A stretch of DNA of 64,000 nt from Tanypteryx hageni (lineage: Eukaryota; Arthropoda; Insecta; Odonata; Petaluridae), in NCBI GenBank assembly GCA_028673005.1, contig CM054116.1, forward strand, positions 97,938,207-98,002,206, in the 5' to 3' direction. The position numbers were made by a program, and so were the translations under genes. This document shows, piece after piece, positions 11,201 to 21,645 of this stretch (position 1 is the stretch's first letter; the number at the start of each line of letters is the position of its first letter). The notes beneath the pieces were generated by a model that did no database searches, was not told the DNA's origin, and was given only the letters and a program-made list of their open reading frames with translations.

Positions 11201-14200
11201 ACAAAGAAAATGCTGCATGGAAAGATCACTGTTTGATTTAAAACATCAAGTTGACAATTAAAGATTTCTTTGGAAAGGAATACAGAGCAGTTACATGATA
11301 AAATAGTTTATTATATGCACTGTAATATTACTTAAAAATTAAATAATTTTCAGCGCAGTTATTTTTTATCCTCACTTTTTTGAACTTTTATAGACTTTTC
11401 AGCTCTCATCATTTTTCTGCTTTTATCGATTTTTTCTCAGTCCCCTCAAAAATGATAGATGAAGGTTTCACAGTATGTTATTATTGACAATGACTTTCCG
11501 TGAATGCAAGCAGTTTCATTAAAATATTCTTAGGAGTGGAAAATATCCATTTTGTTTTTTATTATTTCAATTTCCACTTTTATGTTATTTTTGGTTAGAA
11601 GCCATTGGATAGATCTCGTGATTTCCTTTAGAATGTAGTATAGACAGAATCAACATCGGAGCGATATTTTCAATACATAGTATCTTTTCGCAATGCTTGA
11701 AGTGGCCGCCTTGCTTGATTATTACTTATAGACTCTTGCGGAGCTTACAATGTAGTCTTGAAGTATTTTATTGGTTAGATCCAACTCAGCGCAACTTCAG
11801 TACAAACACCAGCGCTCACAAATTACTGTTACCGAATAAATACGGTATTTTTACAGTAATATGGTATAAATTACAGGAGTTTAGCCACTGACTGAACTCG
11901 ATCTATTCTCGCCTCGAATGCTTTTCAAGTACAATGTAATGTACACCTAATGTGTCTTCATTGTAACAAATATCTTGTATCTCGTAAACAGACATGCAGA
12001 ATGTATGGTGATTTTTTGAAACACCATTTTACGATCTTTTAAAATCACCAGTACTCTAATATAATGCAGGGACTACTTTTAAAATTTCATTTTTTGGAAA
12101 AAAAACATCGCGTTATATTTGGGACAACAATATTTTTTCTGCTTTACTTTTCTTTGCTTGCTTATTAGAAGTAGGTGGGAAGAAGAGTAAAATTACGGAT
12201 TTCTTGAATTGAATCTGGGCAAAGTCAGCCGAGAGAGGATAATTGACTTTCTAAAAACTTTTTTCCATTTTTGATGTTGAAAAACCCTGTGTGCGGCTTA
12301 TATGCAAGTAAATACGGTATATTTCTGTGAAAAGGAGACAAGATTTTTCGGTAGTTACGTACTATATGGGCACCACATACGGAGCGCCCTCACACCATGA
12401 AGTGGCGAGATATGGAACTGCGTGGTGGTTAGATATATTTCAACTGGATATCGCTTACATCTAAACTCCAACTCAAAAGGTATACATTACTTTTTGGGTG
12501 CACAATTTCCACTGGTATGGAGAGGGAGACATTGGTTTATTCTGGGTGCCAAAGGCACCCTACACTAGTTCAATCTCCATTCAAATAAAAATACGGATAC
12601 CGTTATCAATCAAAATTTTAATGAACGACTGCAAACCTCCACATAATTCATATCTTGCCACTTACAGTGCCGCCTAATTCCATATCCTGCCACCAGCAGG
12701 GCGCTGTGTATGTGGCACCCATATAGTACATAAGTACCGATTTTTCTTAGTAATTGAGATACGATACAATGCATTTTCTAAATTATTGTTTTTAATGGCA
12801 AGATAGAGGTGTCAGATGCTCATTTTTTCTTTGGCTCCTCCTCGTCTCCTTAGTTCCATCATGCACAAATAGGGAGCCGGGTGTCCTTCGGAAGAAATCC
12901 TCATAAGGATTTGAACTGGGTGTTGCTTTAGCAGATCATGGTGGGGCCAACACTCTAACCACTACGTCACTGGCTTCCCTAAGACAGAGGTCCAATCTTC
13001 TAGATAAAGGCTATTTTTACAGCTCTGACCATCATGAAACAACTATAATCCTAATGTGGCCCTTCTATAACATCCATTGCTTTAATGCAGCCTTGATACC
13101 TCTTTGAGTTTGTCATGTCTGCCTTAAGCCAAAGCCAAAATCACTAAAGAAAAATACCTAAGTGTATCTTGATTACAGAATGACCTCATTCCTTTAACAT
13201 GGCTGTTATTATTTTGTAAGCGAAATATGCATCATTAGTTTCGTGAAACTCTTTTGATGTCAGTTTACGAGTTCATTCTTTCTTTATTCATATTAATGGA
13301 ATTAGTCATTTCTATATGCTCTTCAAGAAATCCACTTGAATCACTTATGTCGAGAATGTTCTTTTGCATTGTGCAAATTACCATTAGCTAAGGGCACTTC
13401 CTTCTACTATTGGTGATACTTGTTACACCTAACCTGTTCTTACATGAACTTTATGACTATAGGTACCTGGATGCCTTCAGTCAATAAGGTCACTTTTGGC
13501 AACCATTTTTCAGAAAAAATTGTCTTATCAGCTGGAATATATGATAATTGTTGAATCGTCATAGTTTATATTTTGGGTAAAATCTTTGCAAACAAATTTT
13601 AAAACTATAAGAGCTATATAAATTCACATTGATAATGTGGAATTAATATCAGCTTGTAGTAGTAATCTGCCTTTCAAACCTAAACATTGCCTGGCAGCCC
13701 TCAAATCATCTTGGCAACATTTCATCTTTATATGCTGCGATGAACATTCACCACTTTTATTATGGGATTCAACGCACATATACAAATATGCATCCAAGTT
13801 ACAAATTTTCAAATCCTGACTTAATTTATGCTTAGTTTGACTCCTACTATTTTGCTCTGTTGATATATATATAGGTATTTACTTTTTCTTTCCTCTGCCA
13901 TGAACGTCACATTTGGTCACTCTTATGCTATTACATTACAGGATCCAAAAAGTGATTTTTTTCATTTTAACGTAAAATACCAGTAAATTTTTTATTTATA
14001 TATAAGGTATATTACACATTTAAATGGAGTGAAAAATTTCAGCGTTACATTGGAAGACGATCTGAAATTTGCCTAATTTTAGATATTTGGCTAGCACACA
14101 CTCCTCCCACATATTTGCCTTTCTGACATTTAGTTGGCAAATTTAGTCAACCCATTGCTTCTGTAAATGAAAAAATCAAAAGATGAATTACAGAGCTTCA

Positions 14201-16883
14201 CCTTTTGGCTTGGATCCAAAAGATGATATAGATAGATCCAGTAGCCATAAAGCAGTAGAGGAGACCAGATGCACATTTCAGCTACAAAGTAGTTGTCTCC
14301 AGTGGCAATTCACTGATCATCAAGTATGAATTTGTTCCCTAGACATATGAAATGAAAAACAAGAAGTCCAAACCAGGACTAATGCAGGCTGGTTTCCCAA
14401 AGTTGATGTCCCAAATTGATTACTTATATCGACAGGAAATGTTTCAGTATGTGTTAGTCATTCCAAGGAATTCACATACCATAAATACCACTTGTAGTTC
14501 ATGTTTTATCAATAATAGAGAAAAATTGGAAAACAAATTAATAGAGCATTATCAGGATTAAAATACTAAAAGCAATGTCCAAATCTCTTTCTGACATTAT
14601 ATTTGCATGTGTATATTTTAATTAAACGAATTTAATAAATGTTACTGTTTATACATTAATATGTCTGGATCAACTGTCCATTGTTGAAGAGTAGTCAAGT
14701 GGAAAAGAAAATAAGTGAAGATGTAAAAAAGAATTTTTATAACCAACTTTTATATAGTTAATACTTTAATATGATTAAACCCTATAATATAATTATGACA
14801 ACCTTTCTGCTTGGAAAGGCATAAAAAATTGCATAAGTCTGGGATACCTAAAATGTGTATTTCTGCCAAATCTCAAAGTCGATATTTTCAGGTTTATGAT
14901 ACTTTCTTTCTCCGTGTACTACATATATGAGAAAGTAATATTAATAGTTTTCACTATTTAGATAGTGCTTAGTCCAAAAAGTGACCACTTGTCTCAAACA
15001 CCTCCAGTAGCCATAACAAGGTTATAAAAAGCCAGATGCACATTTAGACTACAAAGCAGCCATCTTCAGAAGTGATTCACTGAAAGTAGTCTAAAAAAGA
15101 ACGTGGTTAATCACAGAAACAAGTGTTTAGTCACAAAACAAGTCTAGTGCCAAATTCGAGTGTGCAGAAAGTCACGTGAAAGAAGACTTTTGGGAAAAAT
15201 GTAAGGAAAAAACCAATCCAAATTGTTTTGAACTTTTGTTGATTGATAATATCAGGTGTATAATTCAGTCTTTTTGATAAGTTTCATCGCTGGCTTCACG
15301 GCCACTCTTTTTCTTTCTTCTTCTATCTTTGGATTTTCAAATGAGGTATTTTAAAATTTTTATACTGTTCATAATATGTCCAACAGAAGAGAATATAACA
15401 GAAATGTTGTTAGCGGTGCTAACATTGACCTTGGTTATAACTCAACAAGCTTCAATGCCTGATGTCTCTGATCCTAAACCTTGTGTACAGGGTTCAGTTA
15501 CTTTTAATAAAGATTTGAGAAAAACATGGCTCCAGCAGAACCACCTGGATTTTTGTTGTTTCAGTAAGTATATTAAATCAAAATTCTCTTTGATTTCTTG
15601 ATGAAAATATGCCTATGAAATATTTATTTATTTACATATTTGAACAGCAAGGTTGACTACATAGTCCCTTCTTCCACCTAACTGGAAACAATTTACAAAC
15701 GCATTTACAAAAAATATTGTTTCAAGTGAACTATTGCATTAAATGAATAGATGCAATAAAAAGCCCTTTATGATAATAAATGTTAGACTTGTGATAATAT
15801 ATAATATACGTATATATATAATATTTTTATAAAGGTTAAGTTCAAGCTGTTATGGATTGATTTTATAATTCTTCAAATACTATCATTTGATGACGTCTTA
15901 GTACAGTAGTCTCTCACTAACCATGGATTTTATGTTCCTGACTCAACCTGTGGTTGGCGAGAGCCAGGGCTTATGGAAAATTGGGAGTTTGAGGGAATGA
16001 TCCTTGAGAGACATACATAATGCCCTATAATGTACTCTTCAATGTTAAAAATATGTATGTTATAATTAAAAATTTTTATATAAAAATACAAAAGAAAATA
16101 ATTTAAAATACGAAAAAGTACTGTAAATTAATAGCATAATTGCAGAGCACCCTCTGCTGATGCAGTTTGCCTGGCCTTATGCTTCAAAGAGCGCTGGTAT
16201 CTTTTATAAAATTCCTCCAACCTCCACCTCCAGATTAACTTGTAGTTTTATTGGGAGCCAAAAATACTCATTTCTATGTCTCTCCTTTTAATAAAGACAT
16301 AGCTTCTTCAGTAGCATAGATTTTAATATTAGTAAAATCAGCTAACAAGAAATGGTTGCATGGAGATCCGCAGATAACTCAAGACTGGATACTGTAGTTG
16401 ACAAAACCAGGTACAATTTTTCAACTGTGGTTACTCAAAAACACAGTTGATTGAACCAGACTTGTTAGGGACTACTGTACTTATTCAAAGCATGATGTTT
16501 TTACCTGTAACATTCCATTATTTGAAGGATTAATATTGTAATAATTTTTCCTTTTTTTGGTATTTGCATAATATCTTATCCATAGAGCACCGAGCACTAA
16601 TTGCCCAGTTTCTGAATTAGTGTTGTGATTGTTGTATGCCTAAAACAAATTAGAAAATTATATAAAATATATATTATGAGTGAAATTCATCAGTAAAATG
16701 TGAAATGATAACTAAATATTTAGCCTAGAGGTAACTTGTTCATTTTAAATATTTTAATCACATCATACTAGTGTTATGATTTTGAGAAATTAATTTTTTA
16801 TATCTTGTTTTTGACAGGTGGTGTTTGGGGCTGTTCGAGACACCATTCTGCGACGCAACCTAGAGGCCCTCATGCTCCAATGA
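1793..16883 (+). CDS. cta: G protein alpha subunit, G12/13 class (concertina-like), six exons
   Basis: Spliced CDS join(1793..2272, 4527..4577, 6826..7043, 9578..9773, 10098..10235, 16818..16883), 1149 nt, 382 residues plus stop; human GNA13 is 377. The product is a membrane-associated GTPase that couples receptors to RhoGEF and Rho signalling; in flies concertina drives apical constriction at gastrulation (family knowledge). Visible motifs: N-terminal cysteines C8, C10 and C11 (probable palmitoylation), P-loop GAGESGKST at 51-59, arginine finger R190 and Mg-binding T193 in RRATKG, DVGGQR at 212-217 with catalytic Q216, NKTD at 281-284, TTAV at 352-355, and C-terminal LMLQ. No stop or frameshift breaks it, and all introns are GT-AG. 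The start ATG has A at -3 and G at +4. The class is clear from the SSSEYDQVL and [13 protein letters not shown] segments. Transcript ends are not known from sequence. Confidence 0.95.
2273..4526 (+). other. G-alpha intron 1
   Basis: GT-AG intron, AT-rich, of 2254 bases. It contains the MITE at 3605-4042. I see no other exon or RNA gene in it; the short open frames lack family similarity. Confidence 0.85.
3605..4042. mobile_element. MITE in intron 1, diverged copy of the 49870-50357 element
   Basis: Ends are ATACTGTACTTAATGTAATT on the left and, inverted, AGTATTATATTTACTTGGGT on the right, decayed versions of the 49.9 kb terminal repeats. Internal blocks also match in order: GAGGAAATAAAAGATTATT, then the CACTTGAAGACA region, then AAGTGGGACAATTAC. 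No coding capacity. Confidence 0.6.
4527..4577 (+). CDS. cta: G-alpha exon 2: 51-nt microexon of the helical domain
   Basis: Seventeen codons, [17 protein letters not shown] (residues 161-177), between a TTTCAG acceptor and a GTAAGT donor, phase 0 at both ends. It matches the family stretch written SVxYFLDNL in GNA13. It is easy to miss because it is so short and lies about 2.25 kb from either neighbouring exon. Confidence 0.93.
6278..6347 (-). other. tRNA-like module, inverted partner of 6510-6579
   Basis: Read on the minus strand, A and B boxes are present and the anticodon arm TCCAC-CTGGCAA-GTGGA is perfectly paired. The acceptor stem is poorer (four of seven pairs), so this copy is probably not a functional tRNA. 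It has the same length, 70 bases, as its partner. Confidence 0.55.
6510..6579 (+). other. tRNA-like module (Gly-like body, GGC at the anticodon position)
   Basis: The acceptor halves GCTACGA and TCATAGC pair at six of seven positions. The A box is TAGTTCAGTGG and the B box GGTTCGATTTC. The anticodon arm TTCGC-CTGGCAA-GTGGA has five pairs, with GGC at positions 34-36. A TTTTTT run at 6584-6589 would end Pol III transcription. The body resembles tRNA-Gly(GCC), but GGC would read alanine codons. Repeated copies argue for a SINE-like repeat; transcription is possible but unproven. Confidence 0.55.
6826..7043 (+). CDS. cta: G-alpha exon 3: switch I and switch II
   Basis: Codes residues 178-249 plus two bases of codon 250 and ends at a GTAAGA donor. 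It includes [15 protein letters not shown] (switch I, with R190 and T193) and [20 protein letters not shown] (switch II, Q216). The acceptor is placed at GAAG|GAC because it gives exactly nine residues between DNL and PS, the family spacing. An in-frame acceptor at 6797-6798 (CTCAG) looks stronger by consensus but would add nine residues with no family counterpart. Confidence 0.9.
7044..9577 (+). other. G-alpha intron 3
   Basis: GT-AG intron of 2534 bases. A block at about 7480-7830 is richer in GC than the rest and looks like inserted repeat sequence, but I could not assign a family. No exon is supported; the open frames between 9052 and 9529 are chance frames. Confidence 0.8.
9578..9773 (+). 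CDS. cta: G-alpha exon 4: NKTD guanine-specificity motif
   Basis: Completes codon 250 (AG|G, Arg) and codes residues 251-315, from [17 protein letters not shown] through [12 protein letters not shown] (NKTD at 281-284) to DPADPTDVQ. The acceptor is TTTGCAG and the donor GTGAGA. The sequence tracks GNA13 from TNRLTESLNIFETIVNN to the conserved DVQ. Confidence 0.95.
9774..10097 (+). other. G-alpha intron 4
   Basis: The shortest intron of the gene, 324 bases, GT-AG, AT-rich with a TATATAT run near 10035-10060. No repeats or genes are seen. Confidence 0.88.
10098..10235 (+). CDS. cta: G-alpha exon 5: arginine-rich linker and TTAV motif
   Basis: Codes residues 316-361, ending [13 protein letters not shown], between a TTTCTAG acceptor and a GTACTT donor. 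The stretch between the alpha-4 region and the PLFHHF strand contains VRRRRRS followed by a short Gly/Glu-rich insertion (about 334-343), a little longer than in human GNA13. The TTAV motif (352-355) supplies the guanine-contacting G5 box. Confidence 0.94.
10336..11473. mobile_element. Pogo-like non-autonomous element in intron 5
   Basis: Termini are CAGTGAAACCTTGATCTATC on the left and, inverted, CTGTGAAACCTTCATCTATC on the right. Both continue into CATT with T-rich sequence; on the left the CTATCATT block occurs twice. The right flank is TA; the left flank is CA, probably a mutated TA. About 1.14 kb with no transposase frame, so non-autonomous. Confidence 0.7.
12340..12748. mobile_element. 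MITE with about 50-bp terminal inverted repeats
   Basis: Left arm 12340-12390 and right arm 12699-12748 both carry GTACTATATGGG and then CCACATAC followed by AGCGCCCT, with roughly nine mismatches over 51 bases. The interior is non-coding. The family is not recognised. Confidence 0.65.
12755..13121. mobile_element. Degraded hAT-like MITE, copy of the 21646-21994 element
   Basis: Shares GCATTTTCTAAATTATTG, TCCAATCTTCTAG, AACATCCAT with AATGCAGCC, and the terminal GAGTTTG with CATG with the copy at 21.6 kb, in the same order. The left terminus is missing. It is split by the SINE at 12811-12980. Confidence 0.65.
12811..12980 (-). mobile_element. tRNA-derived SINE nested in a hAT-like MITE
   Basis: On the minus strand it begins near GCCAGTGACGTAGTGGTTAG (A-box region) and has a B-box-like CAGTTCAAATCC about 55 bases on. 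It is flanked by an 11-bp target duplication, AAGATAGAGGT at 12800-12810 and AAGACAGAGGT at 12981-12991 (one mismatch). The host element resumes directly on both sides, which fixes the boundaries. Its length is 170 bases. Confidence 0.75.
15904..16477. mobile_element. Tigger/pogo-type MITE in intron 5
   Basis: Termini CAGTAGTCTCTCACTAAC and, inverted, CAGTAGTCCCTAACAAGTC, with intact TA target duplications at 15902-15903 and 16478-16479. 574 bases, non-coding. Confidence 0.75.
16818..16883 (+). CDS. cta: G-alpha exon 6: C-terminal helix and stop
   Basis: Codes [21 protein letters not shown] (residues 362-382) and a TGA stop after a TTTTTGACAG acceptor. This is the alpha-5 helix that inserts into activated receptors (family knowledge). 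The final LMLQ is the G12/13 ending and argues against Gq, Gs or Gi. Confidence 0.95.
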   Translation: MVFGAVRDTILRRNLEALMLQ

Positions 16884-18520
16884 TCCCCTGTTATATTGCT
16901 TGGGAAGGAGTGCTTTCAAAAGACAATTTCCTCACTCTTTCTCACTATTTCTGCCCTTGCTGCTTTCCATATAAAGTCCCAAGCCAACAGAGCGTCTTAC
17001 ACTGCCTGCCATAGCCTCATTACTGATAATTAATGTAACCTCTGTCTTGGGCTTTGGAAGAGTGAGGGTACTCCTTGGGGATTCTTGCGTGACTGATAAT
17101 CATATGGATGGAGGAGGCATTTTTTTCCAGTTGGACCTGGATTTAATTATGAGCCATTCATCGGCTTAATTCTTTTGATTGTTCACATGTCCCGGTGAAA
17201 GCAGGGTTTCATATTGTGCCTTTGGGGTGTCCCACACATTTTTAACCAAAGTTTCTTTTTTCACCTCCCTCCTCACTGTGGGCTGCCCCAATTCCATTGA
17301 ACTTGGTTTTCTCAAAATTGTCCTAGAGGTGCCGACCAAAGTATTCTAAAGCATTGATGGTGTCAAGTACAAATAAATCACTGTTTTACTTCGTTATGCT
17401 CAAACCCCTATCCCCTCCCCCCCTCCCCACTGTAAAATCCCATCTGCAACAAAAATGCAGCTTTCTCAGTCCACTGGTGTCGGAGTTGTATACTTTATGC
17501 TACAGAGTCAGGCTTGTTTGATGTACGCATCAGTGGGAAAGTATATGTGATGTTTTTTCAGCTACATAAAAGATGTTTTTTTTTACTGTGGCAAACTACT
17601 GTGTGCATATGGAACGCAAGATTCTGATGTCCCGTGCCTATGCTGTTTTGGCAGGGAAGCTTATTATTTAGCTCCTCGACTATTGTCAATACAGGACGTC
17701 ACCTCATTGGTGTTTTTGTTCAAATTGTTGACATGACCATTAAGATTTTTATTTGAGTGGGGCAGAGGGAGGTCTTCGTTTTACAGGGACCTGCTTGAAG
17801 TACCCAATTGCTCCCTTCCATCCCTTCACGTATGGCCAAAGGGGCCACTGTTGTTGATTTGTATTCTGACAGCTACTCTATTTTATATACTCATCTATAC
17901 ATGGAAAGATATCGCATGTTATACAAATCATTTCTAGTTGTTAAGAATTGTAAAATAAATATTATTGAACCTATGAATCTTAATATTTGTTTCGTTCTGA
18001 TGTTCTAAACACTCTTGTACATTGCCGCTGAAGTGTGCAAAGTATTTTGACATATTTCTGAATTGATTAGGGAAACTATGAATAATTCTTAGAGCGGGGA
18101 GCCAGAAAGGCCACATTGAAAGTTGCAAACGCTTCAGGAGAGTTAATGTCAAGATATTCCTAAATATTCTGTGGTATCATGTAAACGAAAATGAATTTTA
18201 AATTTTTTTTTGTGTTAAAATTTTAACATTCAAGGTTTGGCCATAATTTTATTTAACAATCATGAAATTGTTCTAAATTTTACAGATCGCTTTCTCATAA
18301 TTTGCTCTTGGTGGCCGCATGAGGCCTGTGGGCCATAGTTTTTTGACCCGTCTTAGAGGATGAGCTCCCTTGCCTTCTGTGTGCTTTTAATCTTCAGGAA
18401 GAAGTGAAATATTCCTGAAATTCCAACGATTGGTATGTTAAAGTTATTTAACTAATGGTTATTCTGGATGTTTGGTTTGTTAAATAAAATGTGTAAATTA
18501 AATGTTCATGATACAAAACA
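16884..18520 (+). other. Probable 3' UTR of the G-alpha gene with alternative polyA signals
   Basis: The sequence after the stop has no credible coding frame and few recognisable repeats. AATAAA hexamers lie at 17372-17377, 17954-17959 and 18483-18488, each followed by T-rich sequence, so more than one 3' end is possible. The extent is inferred only; no splice or cleavage site can be proven from sequence. Confidence 0.5.
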
Positions 18521-18539
18521 AGCAAATATCAGTGATATC

Positions 18540-19600
18540 CCTGTGCGCCACATCTGATACATGTATGCCAAAGACCAATTTGCTGGCACCGAACCCTTGA
18601 GTCGCCACCATGTTTGTTTAAGTGAGTTTTATCGGCAATTATTACCATTCTTCATTGCCTTTGAAACTATAAAATTAGAAATTTACGGAAGAATTCCAGC
18701 GCTATTAGGGACGGGAGACCTGGCAAACATCGAGGCAGTAATTTAAGGCTGCTGCCATAAACGAAAACGTGCCTAAATATAATGAGAAGGATCATATAAA
18801 CCATTATATAATAAACGTTCGAAATGGTGGCGATGCATAAATAAATCTTGCGTAGATTATCTTCCTGCAATGACCTAATTTGTTTCACCAAAAATATAAA
18901 AAGTTACGTCAAACTCGCGGAACGCTACCCTTTTTTTACGGCTAATGATGGGGCGGCCATTGCAATGCGAGTTGTGCATCCGTACCCTCCCCCGCTCTCG
19001 AAAAAGCTAATACGCATCGTTGTGGTTACATCATATAGTGCTAGTATTCAAAGCATCCGTAGGTAGGTAGTGGACCGACTTAGCTTACTTTTATAAGCCA
19101 CGTTCGATGAGAATGATGCCGTACATTATAAGGAACACGTAAACCACAACCGATCGTGAAACCCAGCTTTGACGCACAAGAATGTTTCGTGCGAAGAACA
19201 GAATTGCTACCAACTAGCGGTCTTAAATAGCACAAGGCGGAATAGGAGCTCTCTCTCTCTCGTGGTGACGTTATACGGTGCGACGCGATTGGCTGAAATT
19301 ACACCCTAAAGAAAGACGAAGGCACGGATCGACTGAATAAAGGAGCGATGTGGAGGATCGTCTGCGCGAACGATCAGCGAGACTAATAAAGATCGTACCG
19401 GTGCAATGGCGGAGCACCATTTGCCTGACCACCACGCAAGCGAGATCTGTACTACGACGGAGATTCCCCTTTGAAATTGGTTTTTCCATTAGCGAAATTA
19501 TAGGTGCCGATGCTCGGTAGTCACCCGCAGTACCATAGGAAGGAAGGGCGAGAGGGACGACGGCGCCGAAGCAAAACTTGTTGCGAGTCGATATTTTGTT
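18540..19600. other. CpG-richer intergenic stretch, no gene found
   Basis: Sequence downstream of the G-alpha gene becomes richer in CpG, with a GATTGG (inverted CCAAT) motif near 19288 and short open frames on both strands that resemble no family. It could be a distal promoter or enhancer, but nothing decides this. No TATA box or splice structure links it to a gene. Confidence 0.35.
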
Positions 19601-19734
19601 ATAAAGATTTGGAAAATATGTTATTCTTGAATTTTAATTTTTTTTACAAATGATGATAAATCTAATATTTCTCTTATTTAGCCTGTAATTTAATTATTAT
19701 TAGGCTATTTTCCAGAATGGAAATTGGCTTATTA

Positions 19735-20165
19735 TTTCTTCGTTGTGTCTGTCTCCATCCGTCCGTCTGTCTGTCCCCCTTATAAACTTTTAAACCAATA
19801 GACCGATTTTCATGACACTTGACGGTAATCTCTTACTACTGGGGCCAAGCTCCCGTGGATAGTTTTTGTTGGGAAGATTGAGTGAAAGTCCCGGGTTCGA
19901 TTCCAGGAACTGCCCATTTGATTTACGTGGGAAATCTGAAATCCATCGTGCAGGATTATTTTCTCTTGCACGTTAAAATATCTAAGGATTGTAATATCAG
20001 AGCAGAGTTTGTACTATTCTCTGAGAAAATAATGGAGGTTCTAATTTTTATCGTATAATTCTTTTTATCGATCGTATTTACTCGAATTTCGCGTTTTCGA
20101 AGTTTTTATCACTCATTACGAGAGTGTTGCCGTTGCAACGACTATTGCTGGCCTCGGGTTCGGTA
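19735..20165. repeat. Repeat module with TCCGTCCGTCTGTCTGTCC tract and B-box-like motif
   Basis: After the pyrimidine-rich TCCG/TCTG repeat (about 19755-19780) come AGACCGATTTTCATGA and a tRNA B-box-like GGTTCGATTCCAGG at 19894-19907. The same motif occurs in the modules at 56014 and about 59158, about 165-190 bases from their left edges. This is probably a fragment of a non-autonomous transposon. No terminus could be fixed. Confidence 0.4.
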
Positions 20166-20175
20166 TAGTCTAGTA

Positions 20176-20296
20176 CAGGGTTTCTCAGCCTATATGAAGT
20201 CACGGAACCCTTGGAATCTTATTCTTGTTATTTAATGGAACCTCGTGAAGCTTTCGCGGAACCCAGGAGTTCCGCGGAACAGTTGGGGATATTCTG
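20176..20296. mobile_element. Short hAT-type MITE with perfect 8-bp target duplication
   Basis: A 121-bp insertion beginning CAGGGTTTCTCAGCC and ending in ATTCTG, with GGAACCC and TTCCGCGGAAC inside. It is bounded by an exact 8-bp duplication, GTCTAGTA, at 20168-20175 and 20297-20304. An 8-bp duplication and a CAG start are hAT hallmarks. The two termini themselves match only weakly. Confidence 0.75.
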
Positions 20297-20304
20297 GTCT
20301 AGTA

Positions 20305-21637
20305 CATGCACGCGTTATTTTTGCCACACAAATACGCGTGATCAATTCGGTATTCCCTTCGATTGTATTTGTAATATTTTCATAACGCTAAATTAAGAAA
20401 TTTGGGAACAAATAGAGGAACTCTGATTTTAAAACTGTTAATGCCAATATAAGTAATTGCTGCCCCACATTTAATTTAAATAATTATGGGGAAAGTAGGC
20501 ATCATAAGCTCCGTTTGGATCATCCTGTTTTTATTATTGTCCAAGTCTAGGGCATTGTTCTTACGTTTCGTCCCGGGAGCTAATCTTTCCTGCTACAGTG
20601 CTGGTTCCCCGCAAGTATATCGTCAAAAATCTTTTTCTAGGAAATAGAAGGGAACAGTTTTTAAGCACGCGAATATGTAAGCATTACCTTCTCTTAAGAA
20701 TTTGTTGCAAGCACGTTTTCCTTGAATTATCTCGATATTTTGAATGTGTAACAATAAATTATTCTCTAAGACAGATTTATGATAATTTTTCACTCATATG
20801 TACGGTCGAAAAGAACATTTTCACACTACGTATTTATTTAAGATATTGGGTTAGGTTATAAACTCGAATATTTGACGGAAAAATTTCAAGAGTACCAAAA
20901 TAACTATGCCACGGAAATGCACATTTTCGTTAGTATTTTAGTATCTGAGCTTCCCTTGTTGGTTAACTTGCAACATATCGTTACTTTTGGCCTTGCTTTC
21001 CCTATTCCTGGGCCGTGCATTCCATATCCCTGGGAAAAGTTGGGCAATCAGTTCGGTGCTCGAAGATTTTCTGTGTTTACTCTGACCAAAGAAACTCTCA
21101 TTACGAGAACTTAAGCTCATGTTAGTGAGGCACCGCATCATTAAATCTCGCATTTTAAATGTATTTATTAGTTTCGATTAGGAATACAAATTTAGCCTTG
21201 GAGTCATTTATTTTATTTACATTTTAAACTTAGCTTTTAATTTTCATGTCATCACAATAATAAATAACTTAGATAAATTTTTGGTCTCAGAAATCGTCCC
21301 AGCAATCATATAGTACCGTGAATCCTATCTCAGTTTCTATTTTGTTAATAAATTGGACCTCATATCGAGTGATGGTTCATTGAGAGTCGCGGCTCATATT
21401 CTTTTGCCCTGAGCATGACTCTTGAACGGATTTTTTACAATAATTTAACTCAAGGTTTCAATCATGCCACTTTGTTTTTGTTCTCATGACAATCTGTAGT
21501 TTAACATTTTTTGTTCTGTGCACCTCTCAGTTACTTTTTTATCTTGCATTTTTAGCTGTTATTTTTTAAATCCGATAATGTTATCGTTTAGTCTGTCAGC
21601 CCGTCCGTCCGTCACACTTCCGTGTTCGGTGAACTAC
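20305..21637. other. Intergenic, nothing recognised
   Basis: AT-rich sequence with short open frames on both strands (such as 20598-20861 and 20872-21114) that show no family similarity, no splice support and ordinary base composition. No repeats with clear ends are seen. Confidence 0.5.
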
Positions 21638-21645
21638 TTCTACGC

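Larger units (their letters stand above)
11071..15095. repeat. Three dispersed fragments of the CCAGATG-GCATTT-GGCTA repeat
   Basis: Fragments at 11071-11130, 14241-14340 and 15005-15095 each contain CCAGATG(T/C)(G/A)CATTT, then a TACAAAGCAGC-like block and a GATTCAC-like block. The last two are preceded by CAGTAGCCATAA. A palindromic form lies at 38274-38416 and another fragment at 49321-49395. No coding; family not named. Confidence 0.6.
10236..16817 (+). other. G-alpha intron 5
   Basis: The longest intron, 6582 bases, GT-AG. It is loaded with short non-autonomous elements (10336-11473, 12340-12748, 12755-13121, 15904-16477) and fragments of the CCAGATGCGCATTTCGGCTA repeat (11071-11130, 14241-14340, 15005-15095). 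Between these it is plain AT-rich sequence with no supported exon. Confidence 0.85.
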
